A DNA stretch of 5,698 nucleotides from assembly GCA_030146905.1 (NCBI GenBank), contig JASLAV010000249.1, positions 1-5,698 on the forward strand, read 5' to 3'. Position numbers and translations under genes: made by a program. Below the pieces are notes generated by a model. The model was not told the DNA's origin. It worked only from the letters and a program-made list of their open reading frames with translations, and did no database searches. This document shows positions 1-5,698 of this stretch, in pieces; positions within the stretch are counted from its first letter, which is position 1, and the number at the start of each line of letters is the position of its first letter. The DNA comes from Lentzea sp. GTDB taxonomy: Bacteria; Actinomycetota; Actinomycetes; Mycobacteriales; Pseudonocardiaceae.

Positions 1-1263
1 CAGCACAGCGGGTTCGGTCGAGTCGAGCATGATCGGCAACGTGGACGCGGTGGCCAGCCTGGACGCCAGCGCGCGCATGTCCGCCTCGCCGTCGCGGCCC
101 ACGTAGTCGATGCAGAGGTCGATCAGGTGGGCGCCCTCGCGCGTCTGGTCGCGCGCGATCTCGATGCAGTCCTCCCACTTCCCGGCGAGCATCGCCTCGC
201 GGAACGCCTTGGAGCCGTTGGCGTTCGTGCGCTCGCCGATCATCAGCACCGAGGCGTCCTGCTTGAACGGGACGGCTTGGTACAAAGAGGACACACCGGG
301 CTCCGGGCGCGGCCGTCGCCGCGACGGCCCCAGGTCCTTCACCGCCTCGGCGACCTGGCGCAGGTGCTCGGCGGTCGTGCCGCAGCAGCCGCCGACGAGC
401 CGTGCGCCGAACTCCCGCACGAACCCGGCGAGCGCCTGTGCCAGCTCCTCCGGCGACAACGGGTAGACGGCGCCGTCGGGGCCCAGCTCGGGCAGACCGG
501 CGTTCGGCATGACCGACAACGGGACGCGGGCGTGCTTGGAGAGCGTGCGGAGGTGCTCGCTCATCTCGGCGGGACCGGTGGCGCAGTTGAGCCCGATGAG
601 GTCGATGCCCAGCGGCTCCAGCGCGGTCAGCGCGGCGCCGATCTCCGAGCCGAGCAGCATCGTGCCGGTCGTCTCGACGGTCACCTGGGCGATGACCGGC
701 ACGAACCGGCCCTCCGACGCCATCGCGCGCTTGGCGCCGATGACGGACGCCTTGGTCTGCAGCAGGTCCTGCGAGGTCTCGACGATGATCGCGTCCACAC
801 CGCCGGCGAGCAGTCCCCTGCACTGCTCCTGGTAGGCGTCGCGCAACGTCGCGAACGGCGCGTGGCCGAGCGTCGGCAGCTTGGTGCCGGGACCGACGCT
901 GCCGAGCACGAACCGGGGCCGGTCGGGCGTGCTGAACTCGTCGGCGACCTCACGGGCGAGCGCGGCACCCCGTTCGGACAGGTGGAAGATCTGGTCGGGG
1001 ATGTCGTACTCGGCCAGGTTCGCGAGGTTCGCGCCGAACGTGTTCGTCTCGACGGCGTCGACGCCGACCTCGAGATAACCGCGGTGCACGGACTTCACGA
1101 CGTCCGGCCTGGTGACGTTGAGGATCTCGTTGCAGCCCTCGAGACCGCTGAAGTCGTCGAGGGAGAGGTCCGCGGCCTGGAGCATCGTGCCCATGGCGCC
1201 GTCGGCGACGACAACGCGGTTCACCAGCGCTTCCAGGAACGGCGACTCTCCGCGATCACGCAT
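1..1263 (-). CDS. metH: Cobalamin-dependent methionine synthase, N-terminal part (3' end beyond left edge)
   Basis: Cytoplasmic enzyme that transfers a methyl group from 5-methyltetrahydrofolate via cobalamin to homocysteine, giving methionine. The window holds 421 codons, about a third of the usual roughly 1,200-residue protein. Residues 1 to about 325 are the homocysteine S-methyltransferase barrel. It opens with VVVADGAMGTMLQ and carries the zinc/homocysteine ligands Cys227 (GLNCATGP) and Cys293-Cys294 (GGCCGTT, 291-297). A short basic linker follows. The pterin-binding (methyltetrahydrofolate) barrel then begins, with IGERTN at 342-347 and an LDS motif near Asp414, and is cut by the window edge. 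The cobalamin and activation domains are not visible. The ATG at 1261-1263 is chosen because the family N-terminus follows directly and a -10 box lies six bases upstream; there is no clear Shine-Dalgarno, so the mRNA is probably leaderless. The gene is divergent from the PAC2 gene. No B12 riboswitch fits in the 48-base gap. The three zinc ligands and both barrel motifs are intact. Confidence 0.97.
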   Translation of the reverse strand, partial: MRDRGESPFLEALVNRVVVADGAMGTMLQAADLSLDDFSGLEGCNEILNVTRPDVVKSVHRGYLEVGVDAVETNTFGANLANLAEYDIPDQIFHLSERGAALAREVADEFSTPDRPRFVLGSVGPGTKLPTLGHAPFATLRDAYQEQCRGLLAGGVDAIIVETSQDLLQTKASVIGAKRAMASEGRFVPVIAQVTVETTGTMLLGSEIGAALTALEPLGIDLIGLNCATGPAEMSEHLRTLSKHARVPLSVMPNAGLPELGPDGAVYPLSPEELAQALAGFVREFGARLVGGCCGTTAEHLRQVAEAVKDLGPSRRRPRPEPGVSSLYQAVPFKQDASVLMIGERTNANGSKAFREAMLAGKWEDCIEIARDQTREGAHLIDLCIDYVGRDGEADMRALASRLATASTLPIMLDSTEPAVL

Positions 1264-1269
1264 GGGCCA

Positions 1270-1275
1270 AGCCTA
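1270..1275 (-). promoter_or_regulatory. Predicted -10 box of metH (leaderless promoter)
   Basis: On the minus strand the hexamer reads TAGGCT, matching the actinobacterial TANNNT consensus. It is followed by exactly six bases (TGGCCC) and then the metH ATG. This places the expected transcription start on the A of the start codon. No purine-rich ribosome-binding site lies upstream of the ATG. The -35 region (about 1293-1298) has no recognisable consensus and overlaps the PAC2 promoter. The call is inferred from pattern and spacing only. Confidence 0.55.
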
Positions 1276-1299
1276 CGATGAGTTGCGCGGGGGAGGCCG

Positions 1300-1305
1300 T
1301 AGTCT
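1300..1305 (+). promoter_or_regulatory. Predicted -10 box of the PAC2 gene (leaderless promoter)
   Basis: TAGTCT matches TANNNT and is followed by six bases (GGCGCC) and then the GTG start at 1312, so transcription would begin at the start codon. A GGGGGAGG run at 1289-1296 looks like a ribosome-binding site but is 15 bases from the GTG, too far for normal use. It would also lie upstream of the predicted transcript start. The -35 region (about 1277-1282) is not consensus and abuts the metH -10 box. Confidence 0.55.
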
Positions 1306-1311
1306 GGCGCC

Positions 1312-2211
1312 GTGAACGATCCGTCCCAGGAATCCCCGACCCCCTCGAACCCGCGCCAGCCGCTCACGAGTCCGATCATGGTCTGTGCTTTCGAGGGCTG
1401 GAACGACGCCGGCGACGCCGCCAGCACCGCGATCGAGCACCTCCAACTCACCTGGGACGCCACCCCGCTCGCCGAGATCGACCCTGACGACTACTACGAC
1501 TTCCAGGTGACCAGGCCCACGGTCCGCATGGTGGACGGCGTCACCCGCAGGGTCGACTGGCCGACGACGAGGCTGTCGGTGTGCAGGCCGCCCGGCTCCT
1601 CGGCGGACGTGATCCTCGTGCACGGCATCGAGCCGAACATGAAGTGGCGCAAGTTCGCCGCCGAGCTGCTGGGCCACATCGACGCCCTCGGGGTGACGAC
1701 CGTCGTGACGCTGGGCGCGCTGCTGATGGACACGCCCCACACCCGTCCTGTGCCGGTGACCGGCACCGCCTACGACCCGGACGCCGCCGAGAAGTTCGGC
1801 CTGGAGCACTCCAAGTACGAGGGCCCGACCGGTATCGTCGGCGTGTTCCAGGACGCGTGCGTGCAGGCGGGAGTGCCGGCGATCTCGTTCTGGGCCGCCG
1901 TGCCGCACTACGTCTCCCAGCCGCCCTCCCCCAAGGCCACGCTGGCCCTGCTGCACCGGGTGGAGGAGGTCCTCGACATCGAGGTCCCGCTCGGTGCGCT
2001 GCCGGAGCAGGCCGAGGAGTGGGAGCGCACGGTCACCGAGATGGCCGACGAGGACGAGGACGTGCGCAACTACGTGCGCGCCTTGGAGGAACGCGGCGAC
2101 GCGGCCCTGCAGATCACCGAGGCCTCGGGTGACGACATCGCCGCGGAGTTCGAGCGGTACCTGCGCCGGCGCGGACGCGGTCCCGGCTGGCCGTCGCCCG
2201 GCCCCCGCTAG
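1312..2211 (+). CDS. PAC2-family protein (Rv2125-like), function unknown
   Basis: A 299-residue soluble protein of the PAC2 family, named for the eukaryotic proteasome assembly chaperone 2. The role of the actinobacterial members is not established as far as I know. Residues 1-22 are a Ser/Pro-rich, probably disordered leader. The domain opens with FEGWNDAGDAA (27-37), followed by HGIEPNMKW (104-112), LGALLMDTPHTRPVPV (134-149), YEGPTGIVG (169-177) and FWAAVPHYV (193-201). All of these are typical of the family. The C-terminal third is acidic and helical (about 235-265) and ends in a basic Arg/Gly/Pro tail. There is no signal peptide or membrane segment. GTG at 1312 is preferred because a -10 box lies six bases upstream; ATG at 1378 (Met23) would still keep the domain but has no good ribosome-binding site. 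The divergent pairing with metH recalls Rv2124c-Rv2125 in M. tuberculosis, which supports orthology. A link to proteasome assembly or to methionine metabolism is speculation. Confidence 0.9.
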   Translation: MNDPSQESPTPSNPRQPLTSPIMVCAFEGWNDAGDAASTAIEHLQLTWDATPLAEIDPDDYYDFQVTRPTVRMVDGVTRRVDWPTTRLSVCRPPGSSADVILVHGIEPNMKWRKFAAELLGHIDALGVTTVVTLGALLMDTPHTRPVPVTGTAYDPDAAEKFGLEHSKYEGPTGIVGVFQDACVQAGVPAISFWAAVPHYVSQPPSPKATLALLHRVEEVLDIEVPLGALPEQAEEWERTVTEMADEDEDVRNYVRALEERGDAALQITEASGDDIAAEFERYLRRRGRGPGWPSPGPR

Positions 2212-2235
2212 AAAAAAGTTAGCTCAAGCAACCAT

Positions 2236-2269
2236 CTCCGCCGTTCCCCCACTAGGGTGAGCGGCGGAG
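2236..2269 (+). promoter_or_regulatory. 15-bp hairpin between PAC2 and MFS genes
   Basis: The left arm (CTCCGCCGTTCCCCC, 2236-2250) pairs with 2255-2269 around the four-base loop ACTA. The stem has 13 Watson-Crick pairs, one G-U pair (2244-2261) and one mismatch (2247-2258), all in exact register. It begins 24 bases after the PAC2 stop. The right arm contains GGAG of the MFS ribosome-binding site, and the loop and right arm contain the likely MFS -10 box. There is no U-tract after it, so a classical intrinsic terminator is not certain. It may end PAC2 transcription, hide the MFS ribosome-binding site on read-through RNA, or serve as a DNA operator. Confidence 0.6.
2253..2258 (+). promoter_or_regulatory. 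Predicted -10 box of the MFS transporter gene
   Basis: TAGGGT fits TANNNT. A start of transcription about seven bases downstream (near 2265) would leave a leader of roughly ten bases carrying the GGAGG ribosome-binding site. An A6 run at 2212-2217 would then lie near -48 to -53, where an UP element could act. No good -35 hexamer is seen around 2230-2235. This is pattern-based. Confidence 0.4.
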
Positions 2270-2270
2270 G
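2266..2270 (+). promoter_or_regulatory. Ribosome-binding site that fixes the MFS start
   Basis: GGAGG is followed by five bases and then GTG at 2276. The other in-frame GTG, at 2270, overlaps this motif and so could not use it. The start at 2276 is therefore preferred. Confidence 0.7.
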
Positions 2271-2275
2271 TGTTC

Positions 2276-3436
2276 GTGGGCCGCTTGGCACGCGCCGGGT
2301 TGTACGCCGGCGCCCTGATCGGGCCGTTCGGCGGCGCCGTCACGACGTCGATCCTGCCCGAGATCGGGGGCAGCTTCGGCCGGTCACCCGGTGAGGCGGC
2401 GTCGACGCTGACCTACTACCTCGTGCCGTTCGCGGTGCTGATGCTCGCGTCCGGGACGCTCGCCCAGCGCTGGGGTCCACAACGGACCGTCCGGGTCGCG
2501 TACGTCGCCTACGCCGTGACGTCCCTGCTGGCCGCGTCCGCGTGGACGTTCGAGGGGCTGCTGGCCTCACGGGCGCTGCAGGGCGCGGCGAACTCGTTCA
2601 CCACGCCGGTGCTGCTCGCGGTGATCGCCGCGTCGACGCCGAAGGAGAAGCTCGGCCGCGCGCTCGGGTTGTTCGGGTCGATGCAGGCGGCGGGGCAGAC
2701 GTCCGCCCCGCTCGTCGGCGGGCTCACCGCCGAGGCCGACTGGCGGCTGGCGTTCGTGGTGATCGCGGTGGTGGCCGTGGGCCTCGCCGTCTTGGGCGTG
2801 CCGCGGACCGACGCCGAACCCGAGCGCGACGCGAGCCTGCGCAGCGCCTTCGTGCCGAGCACCATCAGGCCCGCCGTGATCGCGTTCGTCGGCTGGGGCT
2901 GCCTGGGCGGCCTGTCGTTCCTCGTGGCGTTCCGGCTGGACGACGTGTTCGGGCTCGGCGCCGGTGAACGCGGGCTGCTGCTCACCGGCTTCGGCGTCGT
3001 CGGGTTCCTGACCGCGCGGTACATCGGCAAGGCCATCGACAGGTTCGGCGCCGCGACCACGGTCGTCGTCGGCTCGACGCTCGGCGGCGGGCTCGTCGCG
3101 GCGGTGGGCACGACGCCGGTCGCGGCGGTGGTGGTCATCGCGTGGGCGCTGAACGGCGCGGCGGCGCAGGGTGTGCTGGTGAGCGTCAACGCGCTGGTGC
3201 TGCAGAGCGAGAACGCCAACAGGGGCGGCAGCGTCAGCGTCGTGCAGTCGCTGCGCTTCATGGGCGCCGCCTCGGCCCCGCTGGCGTTCGTCCCGCTCTA
3301 CCAGTCGCACCCGCTGCTGGGGTTTCTCGTCCCGGCGGCCCTGCTGGTCGTCGTGCCCGCGGTCGTCACGTGGTCAGGTCGCGGCGCCGGAAACCGGCGA
3401 ACCCCGCGACCAGGAGCACCGCCGCCACCGCGGTGA
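2276..3436 (+). CDS. Major facilitator superfamily efflux-type transporter
   Basis: A 386-residue inner-membrane protein with about twelve hydrophobic segments, the usual size for MFS drug:proton antiporters (DHA1-like). Motif A in the loop between TM2 and TM3 is GTLAQRWGPQRTVR (60-73), with Gln64 in place of the common Asp. Motif B is RALQG (99-103). A motif C-like stretch, GQTSAPLVGG (140-149), is the antiporter signature in TM5. The second half repeats the loop motif as GKAIDRFG (251-258). Residue 366 onward is a 20-residue tail with five Arg, six Pro and no acidic residue, encoded wholly inside the convergent permease gene. Proton-driven export of a small hydrophobic compound is the family expectation; the substrate cannot be read from the sequence. 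The gene follows PAC2 on the same strand after 64 bases but seems to have its own promoter. No adjacent regulator gene is visible. Confidence 0.88.
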   Translation: MGRLARAGLYAGALIGPFGGAVTTSILPEIGGSFGRSPGEAASTLTYYLVPFAVLMLASGTLAQRWGPQRTVRVAYVAYAVTSLLAASAWTFEGLLASRALQGAANSFTTPVLLAVIAASTPKEKLGRALGLFGSMQAAGQTSAPLVGGLTAEADWRLAFVVIAVVAVGLAVLGVPRTDAEPERDASLRSAFVPSTIRPAVIAFVGWGCLGGLSFLVAFRLDDVFGLGAGERGLLLTGFGVVGFLTARYIGKAIDRFGAATTVVVGSTLGGGLVAAVGTTPVAAVVVIAWALNGAAAQGVLVSVNALVLQSENANRGGSVSVVQSLRFMGAASAPLAFVPLYQSHPLLGFLVPAALLVVVPAVVTWSGRGAGNRRTPRPGAPPPPR

Positions 3437-4949
3437 GCCACGCGAGCGGCCCGAAGGTGATGTCCGGGTACTTCGGCACGTGGCTGAACGGCGACACGTC
3501 GATCACCCACTGGTCGAGCCGCAGCGCCGGACCGAGCAGCGTGAGGACGAGCGACGCCGACACCACCGCCCAGCTCACGCCCGTGAGCTGCGGGAACAGC
3601 CCGAACAACGCCAGCGCCACGCCCGCGACCACCCAGGCGGCCGGGAGCTGGACCAGGGCGGCGCCGAGCATCTTCGGCACGACCGCGCCCAGGTCGCCGG
3701 CCTGCAGACCGTGCACGAGGCCGAGCCCGAGGCCTGCGGCCGCCAGCACGACAGCGCCACCCATCAGGGCGAACACCGCGTGCGACGCCACCCAGCCCCA
3801 GCGCGAGACCGGCGTGGCGAGCAAGGGCTCCGCGCGGAACGAGGTCTCCTCGGAGCGCAGCCGCAGCACCGCCTGGACCAGGTAGATCGACGAGATCAGG
3901 CCCAGCAGCTGGGTGACGGTCGCGAAGAACGCGTCCACCATCGCGTCGGCGCCACCGATCTGCTGCACGACCTGTCCGAGCGCCGGGTTGTCCTGCACCA
4001 TCTGCCCGACCGCCTGGGCGACGCTGCCGTAGATCACGCCGACCACGAACAGCGCGAGCGACCAGCCGATCAGTGAGCCCTTCTGCAACCGCCAGGCCAG
4101 CCCGAACGGGGTGCCGATCCTGCCGCGGGCCGGGCCGGGCCGTGCCGCCAGCAGACCGAGGCCCACGTCGCGGCGGGTCACGACGTACGCGGAGACGCCT
4201 GCCAGCAGGGCGAAGGCCGCCAGCGGGAGCAGCAGCACCCAGAACCTGTCGTCGCCGAACGACCGCACGTGCTCGGTCCAGCCGATCGGCGAGAGCCAGG
4301 TCAGCCACTGCGGCCCCGACTCCCCCGCCGCGTCGCCCGCCGCGCGCAGCAGGTAGGTGACGCCGAGGAACCCGCCCGCGATCGCGTTGGACGCGCGGGA
4401 GCTCTCCGACAGCTGCGCCGTGAACGCGCTGACACCGGTGAACACGAGACCGGCCGAAGCCGTGGACAGCCCGAACGCGAACGAGCCGGACGCGTCCAGG
4501 CCCTTGCCGATGAGCGCCACCGCCTGCAGCACGCCGATCAGCAGGCTCGTGCCGCCCGCGACGACCACCGCGGCGGCGAGCGGCGCGTGCCGGCCGACCA
4601 CCGCGGCTCCGATGAGCTCGGTACGACCCGCTTCTTCTTCCGCGCGCGGGTGCCTGGTGACGACCAGCATGGCCATGATCGCGACGAACAGGCAGGAGAA
4701 GACGCCCCAGCGCCACACCACCAGACCGCCGAGCGACGACCAGTCGTGCAACGGGCCGAGCATCGCGAGGAACGCGGAGTTCGCGTTCGCGGTCGCGCCG
4801 AGCAGGTCCCGTGACTGCTGCGTGCCGTACAGCTCCTCCAGCGCGGTCGTCGTGGAGTAGGTGACGCCGACGAGGAACAGGACCCAGACGGGGAGCAGGA
4901 CCCGGTCACGGCGCAGCGCCAGCCGGACCAGGTGCCGGGTGCCGATCAC
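3366..4949 (-). CDS. ABC-2 type exporter permease, TnrB3/Rv1217c-like, duplicated
   Basis: A 527-residue membrane protein, the transmembrane part of a drug or polyketide exporter (COG3559 type, named from tetronasin resistance). It has about twelve TM segments in two homologous halves, roughly residues 1-260 and 285-527. Each half has a TM1 ending in an FxVGVxY-like stretch (25-31, 301-307). Each also has a cytoplasmic R-x-E-E-x3-R-x-E motif (102-111, 365-374) after its second TM, and an SP[IF] motif before its last TM (220-222, 486-488). One polypeptide therefore supplies both halves of the membrane channel. The start is GTG at 4947-4949, which overlaps the ATPase stop as GTGA, with GAGGA six bases upstream. 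It is co-transcribed and translationally coupled with the ATPase, with which it should form the pump. Its 3' end overlaps the convergent MFS gene by 71 bases. The exact substrate is unknown; an antibiotic or endogenous metabolite is inferred from the family. Confidence 0.9.
   Translation of the reverse strand: MIGTRHLVRLALRRDRVLLPVWVLFLVGVTYSTTTALEELYGTQQSRDLLGATANANSAFLAMLGPLHDWSSLGGLVVWRWGVFSCLFVAIMAMLVVTRHPRAEEEAGRTELIGAAVVGRHAPLAAAVVVAGGTSLLIGVLQAVALIGKGLDASGSFAFGLSTASAGLVFTGVSAFTAQLSESSRASNAIAGGFLGVTYLLRAAGDAAGESGPQWLTWLSPIGWTEHVRSFGDDRFWVLLLPLAAFALLAGVSAYVVTRRDVGLGLLAARPGPARGRIGTPFGLAWRLQKGSLIGWSLALFVVGVIYGSVAQAVGQMVQDNPALGQVVQQIGGADAMVDAFFATVTQLLGLISSIYLVQAVLRLRSEETSFRAEPLLATPVSRWGWVASHAVFALMGGAVVLAAAGLGLGLVHGLQAGDLGAVVPKMLGAALVQLPAAWVVAGVALALFGLFPQLTGVSWAVVSASLVLTLLGPALRLDQWVIDVSPFSHVPKYPDITFGPLAWLTAVAAVLLVAGFAGFRRRDLTT
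3377..3411. terminator. Possible two-way terminator hairpin in the convergent gene overlap
   Basis: An outer stem GGTCGCGG (3377-3384) pairs perfectly with CCGCGACC (3404-3411). An inner stem CGCCGG (3385-3390) pairs with CCGGCG (3394-3399) around an AAA triloop. A four-base bulge (3400-3403) separates them on one side. This gives 14 pairs, nearly all G-C. It lies inside the last codons of both genes, nine codons or fewer from each stop region: its edge is eight bases from the permease stop (3366-3368) and 22 bases from the MFS stop (3434-3436). No U-tract follows on either strand, so function as an intrinsic terminator is uncertain. Chance pairing in GC-rich DNA is the alternative. Confidence 0.4.
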
Positions 4950-5698
4950 TTCGCGTCCTCGTAGTGGCGCAGGAAGAGCTCCTCAAGCGTCGGCGGCTGC
5001 GAGGTCAGCGTGCGCACGCCCGTGGAGACGAGCTGCTTCAGCACGAGGTCGAGCTTGTCCGAGTCGACCTCGAACTTGACGCGGTTGCCCGCGGCCACCA
5101 GGTCGTGCACGCCGGCCATCGAGGTGAGGCCGTCGGGCGGACCGGCGAGCTCGGCGGAGATCGACGTGCGGGTCAGGTGCCGCATGTCGGCGAGCGTGCC
5201 GGTCTCGACGATGTGGCCGTTGCGGATGATGCTCACCCGATCGCAGAGCGCCTCGGCCTCGGCCAGGATGTGGCTCGACAGCAGCACGGTGCGGCCGCGC
5301 TTGCGCTCGTCGTTGATGCAGTCCTGGAAGACGGCCTCCATCAACGGGTCGAGCCCGGAGGTCGGCTCGTCGAGGATCAGCAGCTCGACGTCGCTCGACA
5401 GGGCCGCGACCAGCGCGACCTTCTGCCGGTTGCCCTTGGAGTAGGTGCGGCCCTTCTTGCGCGGGTCCAGCTCGAAGCGCTCCAGGAGCTCGGCGCGGCG
5501 GGCGGGGTTCAGGCCGCCGCGGAGCCGTCCGAGCAGGTCGATGACCTCGCCGCCGGTCAGGCTGGGCCAGAGGTTCACGTCGCCGGGAACGTAGGCGAGG
5601 CGGCGGTGGAGGGCGGCGGTGTCCTTCCACGGGTCACCGCCGAGCAGCCGCGCGGTGCCGGAGTCGGCACGCAGCAGGCCGAGGAGGATCCGGATCGT
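4946..5698 (-). CDS. ABC exporter ATPase, TnrB2/Rv1218c-like (N-terminus beyond right edge)
   Basis: Cytoplasmic ATP-binding subunit that drives the permease encoded just downstream. The window holds 250 C-terminal residues. It begins with [10 protein letters not shown], the helix that directly follows a Walker A motif, so Walker A itself lies just outside. Visible elements in order are as follows. A Q-loop region reads [10 protein letters not shown] (5564-5593) and lacks the usual Gln. An atypical signature YSKGNRQK (5420-5443) replaces LSGGQ. Walker B is LLILDEP (5363-5383) with the catalytic Glu at 5366-5368, followed by the D-loop SGLD and the switch His at 5270-5272 (SSHILAEAE). After about 5180 a C-terminal extension of the DUF4162 type runs to [11 protein letters not shown]. 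Family members are about 300 residues, so some 50 residues are missing. The GTGA overlap with the permease indicates an operon. In M. tuberculosis the corresponding pair follows a TetR-type regulator (Rv1219c), so one may lie upstream beyond the window; this is a prediction. Confidence 0.93.
   Translation of the reverse strand, partial: TIRILLGLLRADSGTARLLGGDPWKDTAALHRRLAYVPGDVNLWPSLTGGEVIDLLGRLRGGLNPARRAELLERFELDPRKKGRTYSKGNRQKVALVAALSSDVELLILDEPTSGLDPLMEAVFQDCINDERKRGRTVLLSSHILAEAEALCDRVSIIRNGHIVETGTLADMRHLTRTSISAELAGPPDGLTSMAGVHDLVAAGNRVKFEVDSDKLDLVLKQLVSTGVRTLTSQPPTLEELFLRHYEDAK
4956..4960 (-). promoter_or_regulatory. Ribosome-binding site of the permease inside the ATPase gene
   Basis: On the minus strand GAGGA lies six bases before the GTG at 4949. 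It is inside the last codons of the ATPase (in the HYEDAK end) and supports the GTGA-overlap start, so the two proteins are probably made in step. Confidence 0.65.

Noticed and set aside
127..1281. Long plus-strand open frame (384 codons) opposite metH
   Set aside because: It is antisense to a clear MetH reading frame, is low-complexity in Arg/Gly/Ala/Leu, matches no family, and arises from GC-rich codon bias.
1289..1296. GGGGGAGG as ribosome-binding site of the PAC2 gene
   Set aside because: It is 15 bases from the GTG and upstream of the predicted transcript start; the leaderless model fits better.
1264..1311. Cobalamin or SAM riboswitch upstream of metH
   Set aside because: The gap is only 48 bases, far shorter than such riboswitches, and the -10 boxes suggest no leader RNA at all.
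2218..2232. Small bulged inverted repeat (GTT-A-GCT-CA-AGC-AAC) upstream of the MFS gene
   Set aside because: It has only about five usable pairs with a bulge, which is within chance expectation. The adjacent 15-bp hairpin is far stronger.
2270..2275. MFS start at GTG 2270
   Set aside because: This GTG overlaps the GGAGG motif. The GTG at 2276 has that motif five bases upstream and is the better start.
2509..3310. Two long minus-strand frames opposite the MFS gene
   Set aside because: They are shadows of the MFS codons, with Thr/Ala/Pro-rich or Arg/His/Ala-rich composition and no recognisable motif.
3298..4716. Long minus-strand open frame (472 codons) in another frame of the permease
   Set aside because: It is Arg/Gly/Ala-rich with no domain pattern. 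The permease frame has a ribosome-binding site, membrane segments and a family match.

Overview
The window is very GC-rich with strong G/C bias at third codon positions, GTG starts and short intergenic gaps. This points to a high-GC actinobacterium. The gene content fits Mycobacteriales or Pseudonocardiales (for example the Lentzea/Saccharothrix/Amycolatopsis group), but the order-level placement is inference. Five protein genes fill almost the whole window, and no stretch over about 65 bases lacks a gene. I see no tRNA, rRNA, CRISPR array, insertion sequence or phage gene.

Left part: bases 1-1263 on the minus strand encode the N-terminal third of cobalamin-dependent methionine synthase (MetH), cut by the left edge. 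Divergent from it, after only 48 bases, is a PAC2-family protein (1312-2211, plus). From memory this is the same pairing as metH/Rv2125 in Mycobacterium tuberculosis. The 48-base gap carries two mirror-image TANNNT -10 hexamers, each exactly six bases before its start codon, which suggests two leaderless, overlapping, back-to-back promoters.

Middle: a 12-TM major facilitator superfamily efflux-type transporter (2276-3436, plus) follows the PAC2 gene after 64 bases. That gap holds a near-perfect 15-bp hairpin which contains both the likely -10 box and most of the ribosome-binding site of the transporter gene.

Right part: on the minus strand lies a two-gene ABC-2 type exporter operon, with the ATPase (4946 to beyond the right edge, lacking its Walker A in this window) followed by a large duplicated permease (3366-4949). 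The genes are coupled by a GTGA overlap. They resemble the tetronasin-resistance type exporters (TnrB2/TnrB3; Rv1218c/Rv1217c in M. tuberculosis). The permease and the MFS gene converge and overlap by 71 bases at their 3' ends, and a strong GC hairpin sits inside the overlap.

The window thus joins a housekeeping methionine/folate gene and its conserved neighbour to two independent exporters, probably for drugs or secondary metabolites. I found no new multi-gene system. The points most worth a second look are regulatory: the symmetric leaderless promoter pair, the hairpin that would hide the MFS ribosome-binding site on read-through transcripts, and the hairpin inside the overlapping gene ends.
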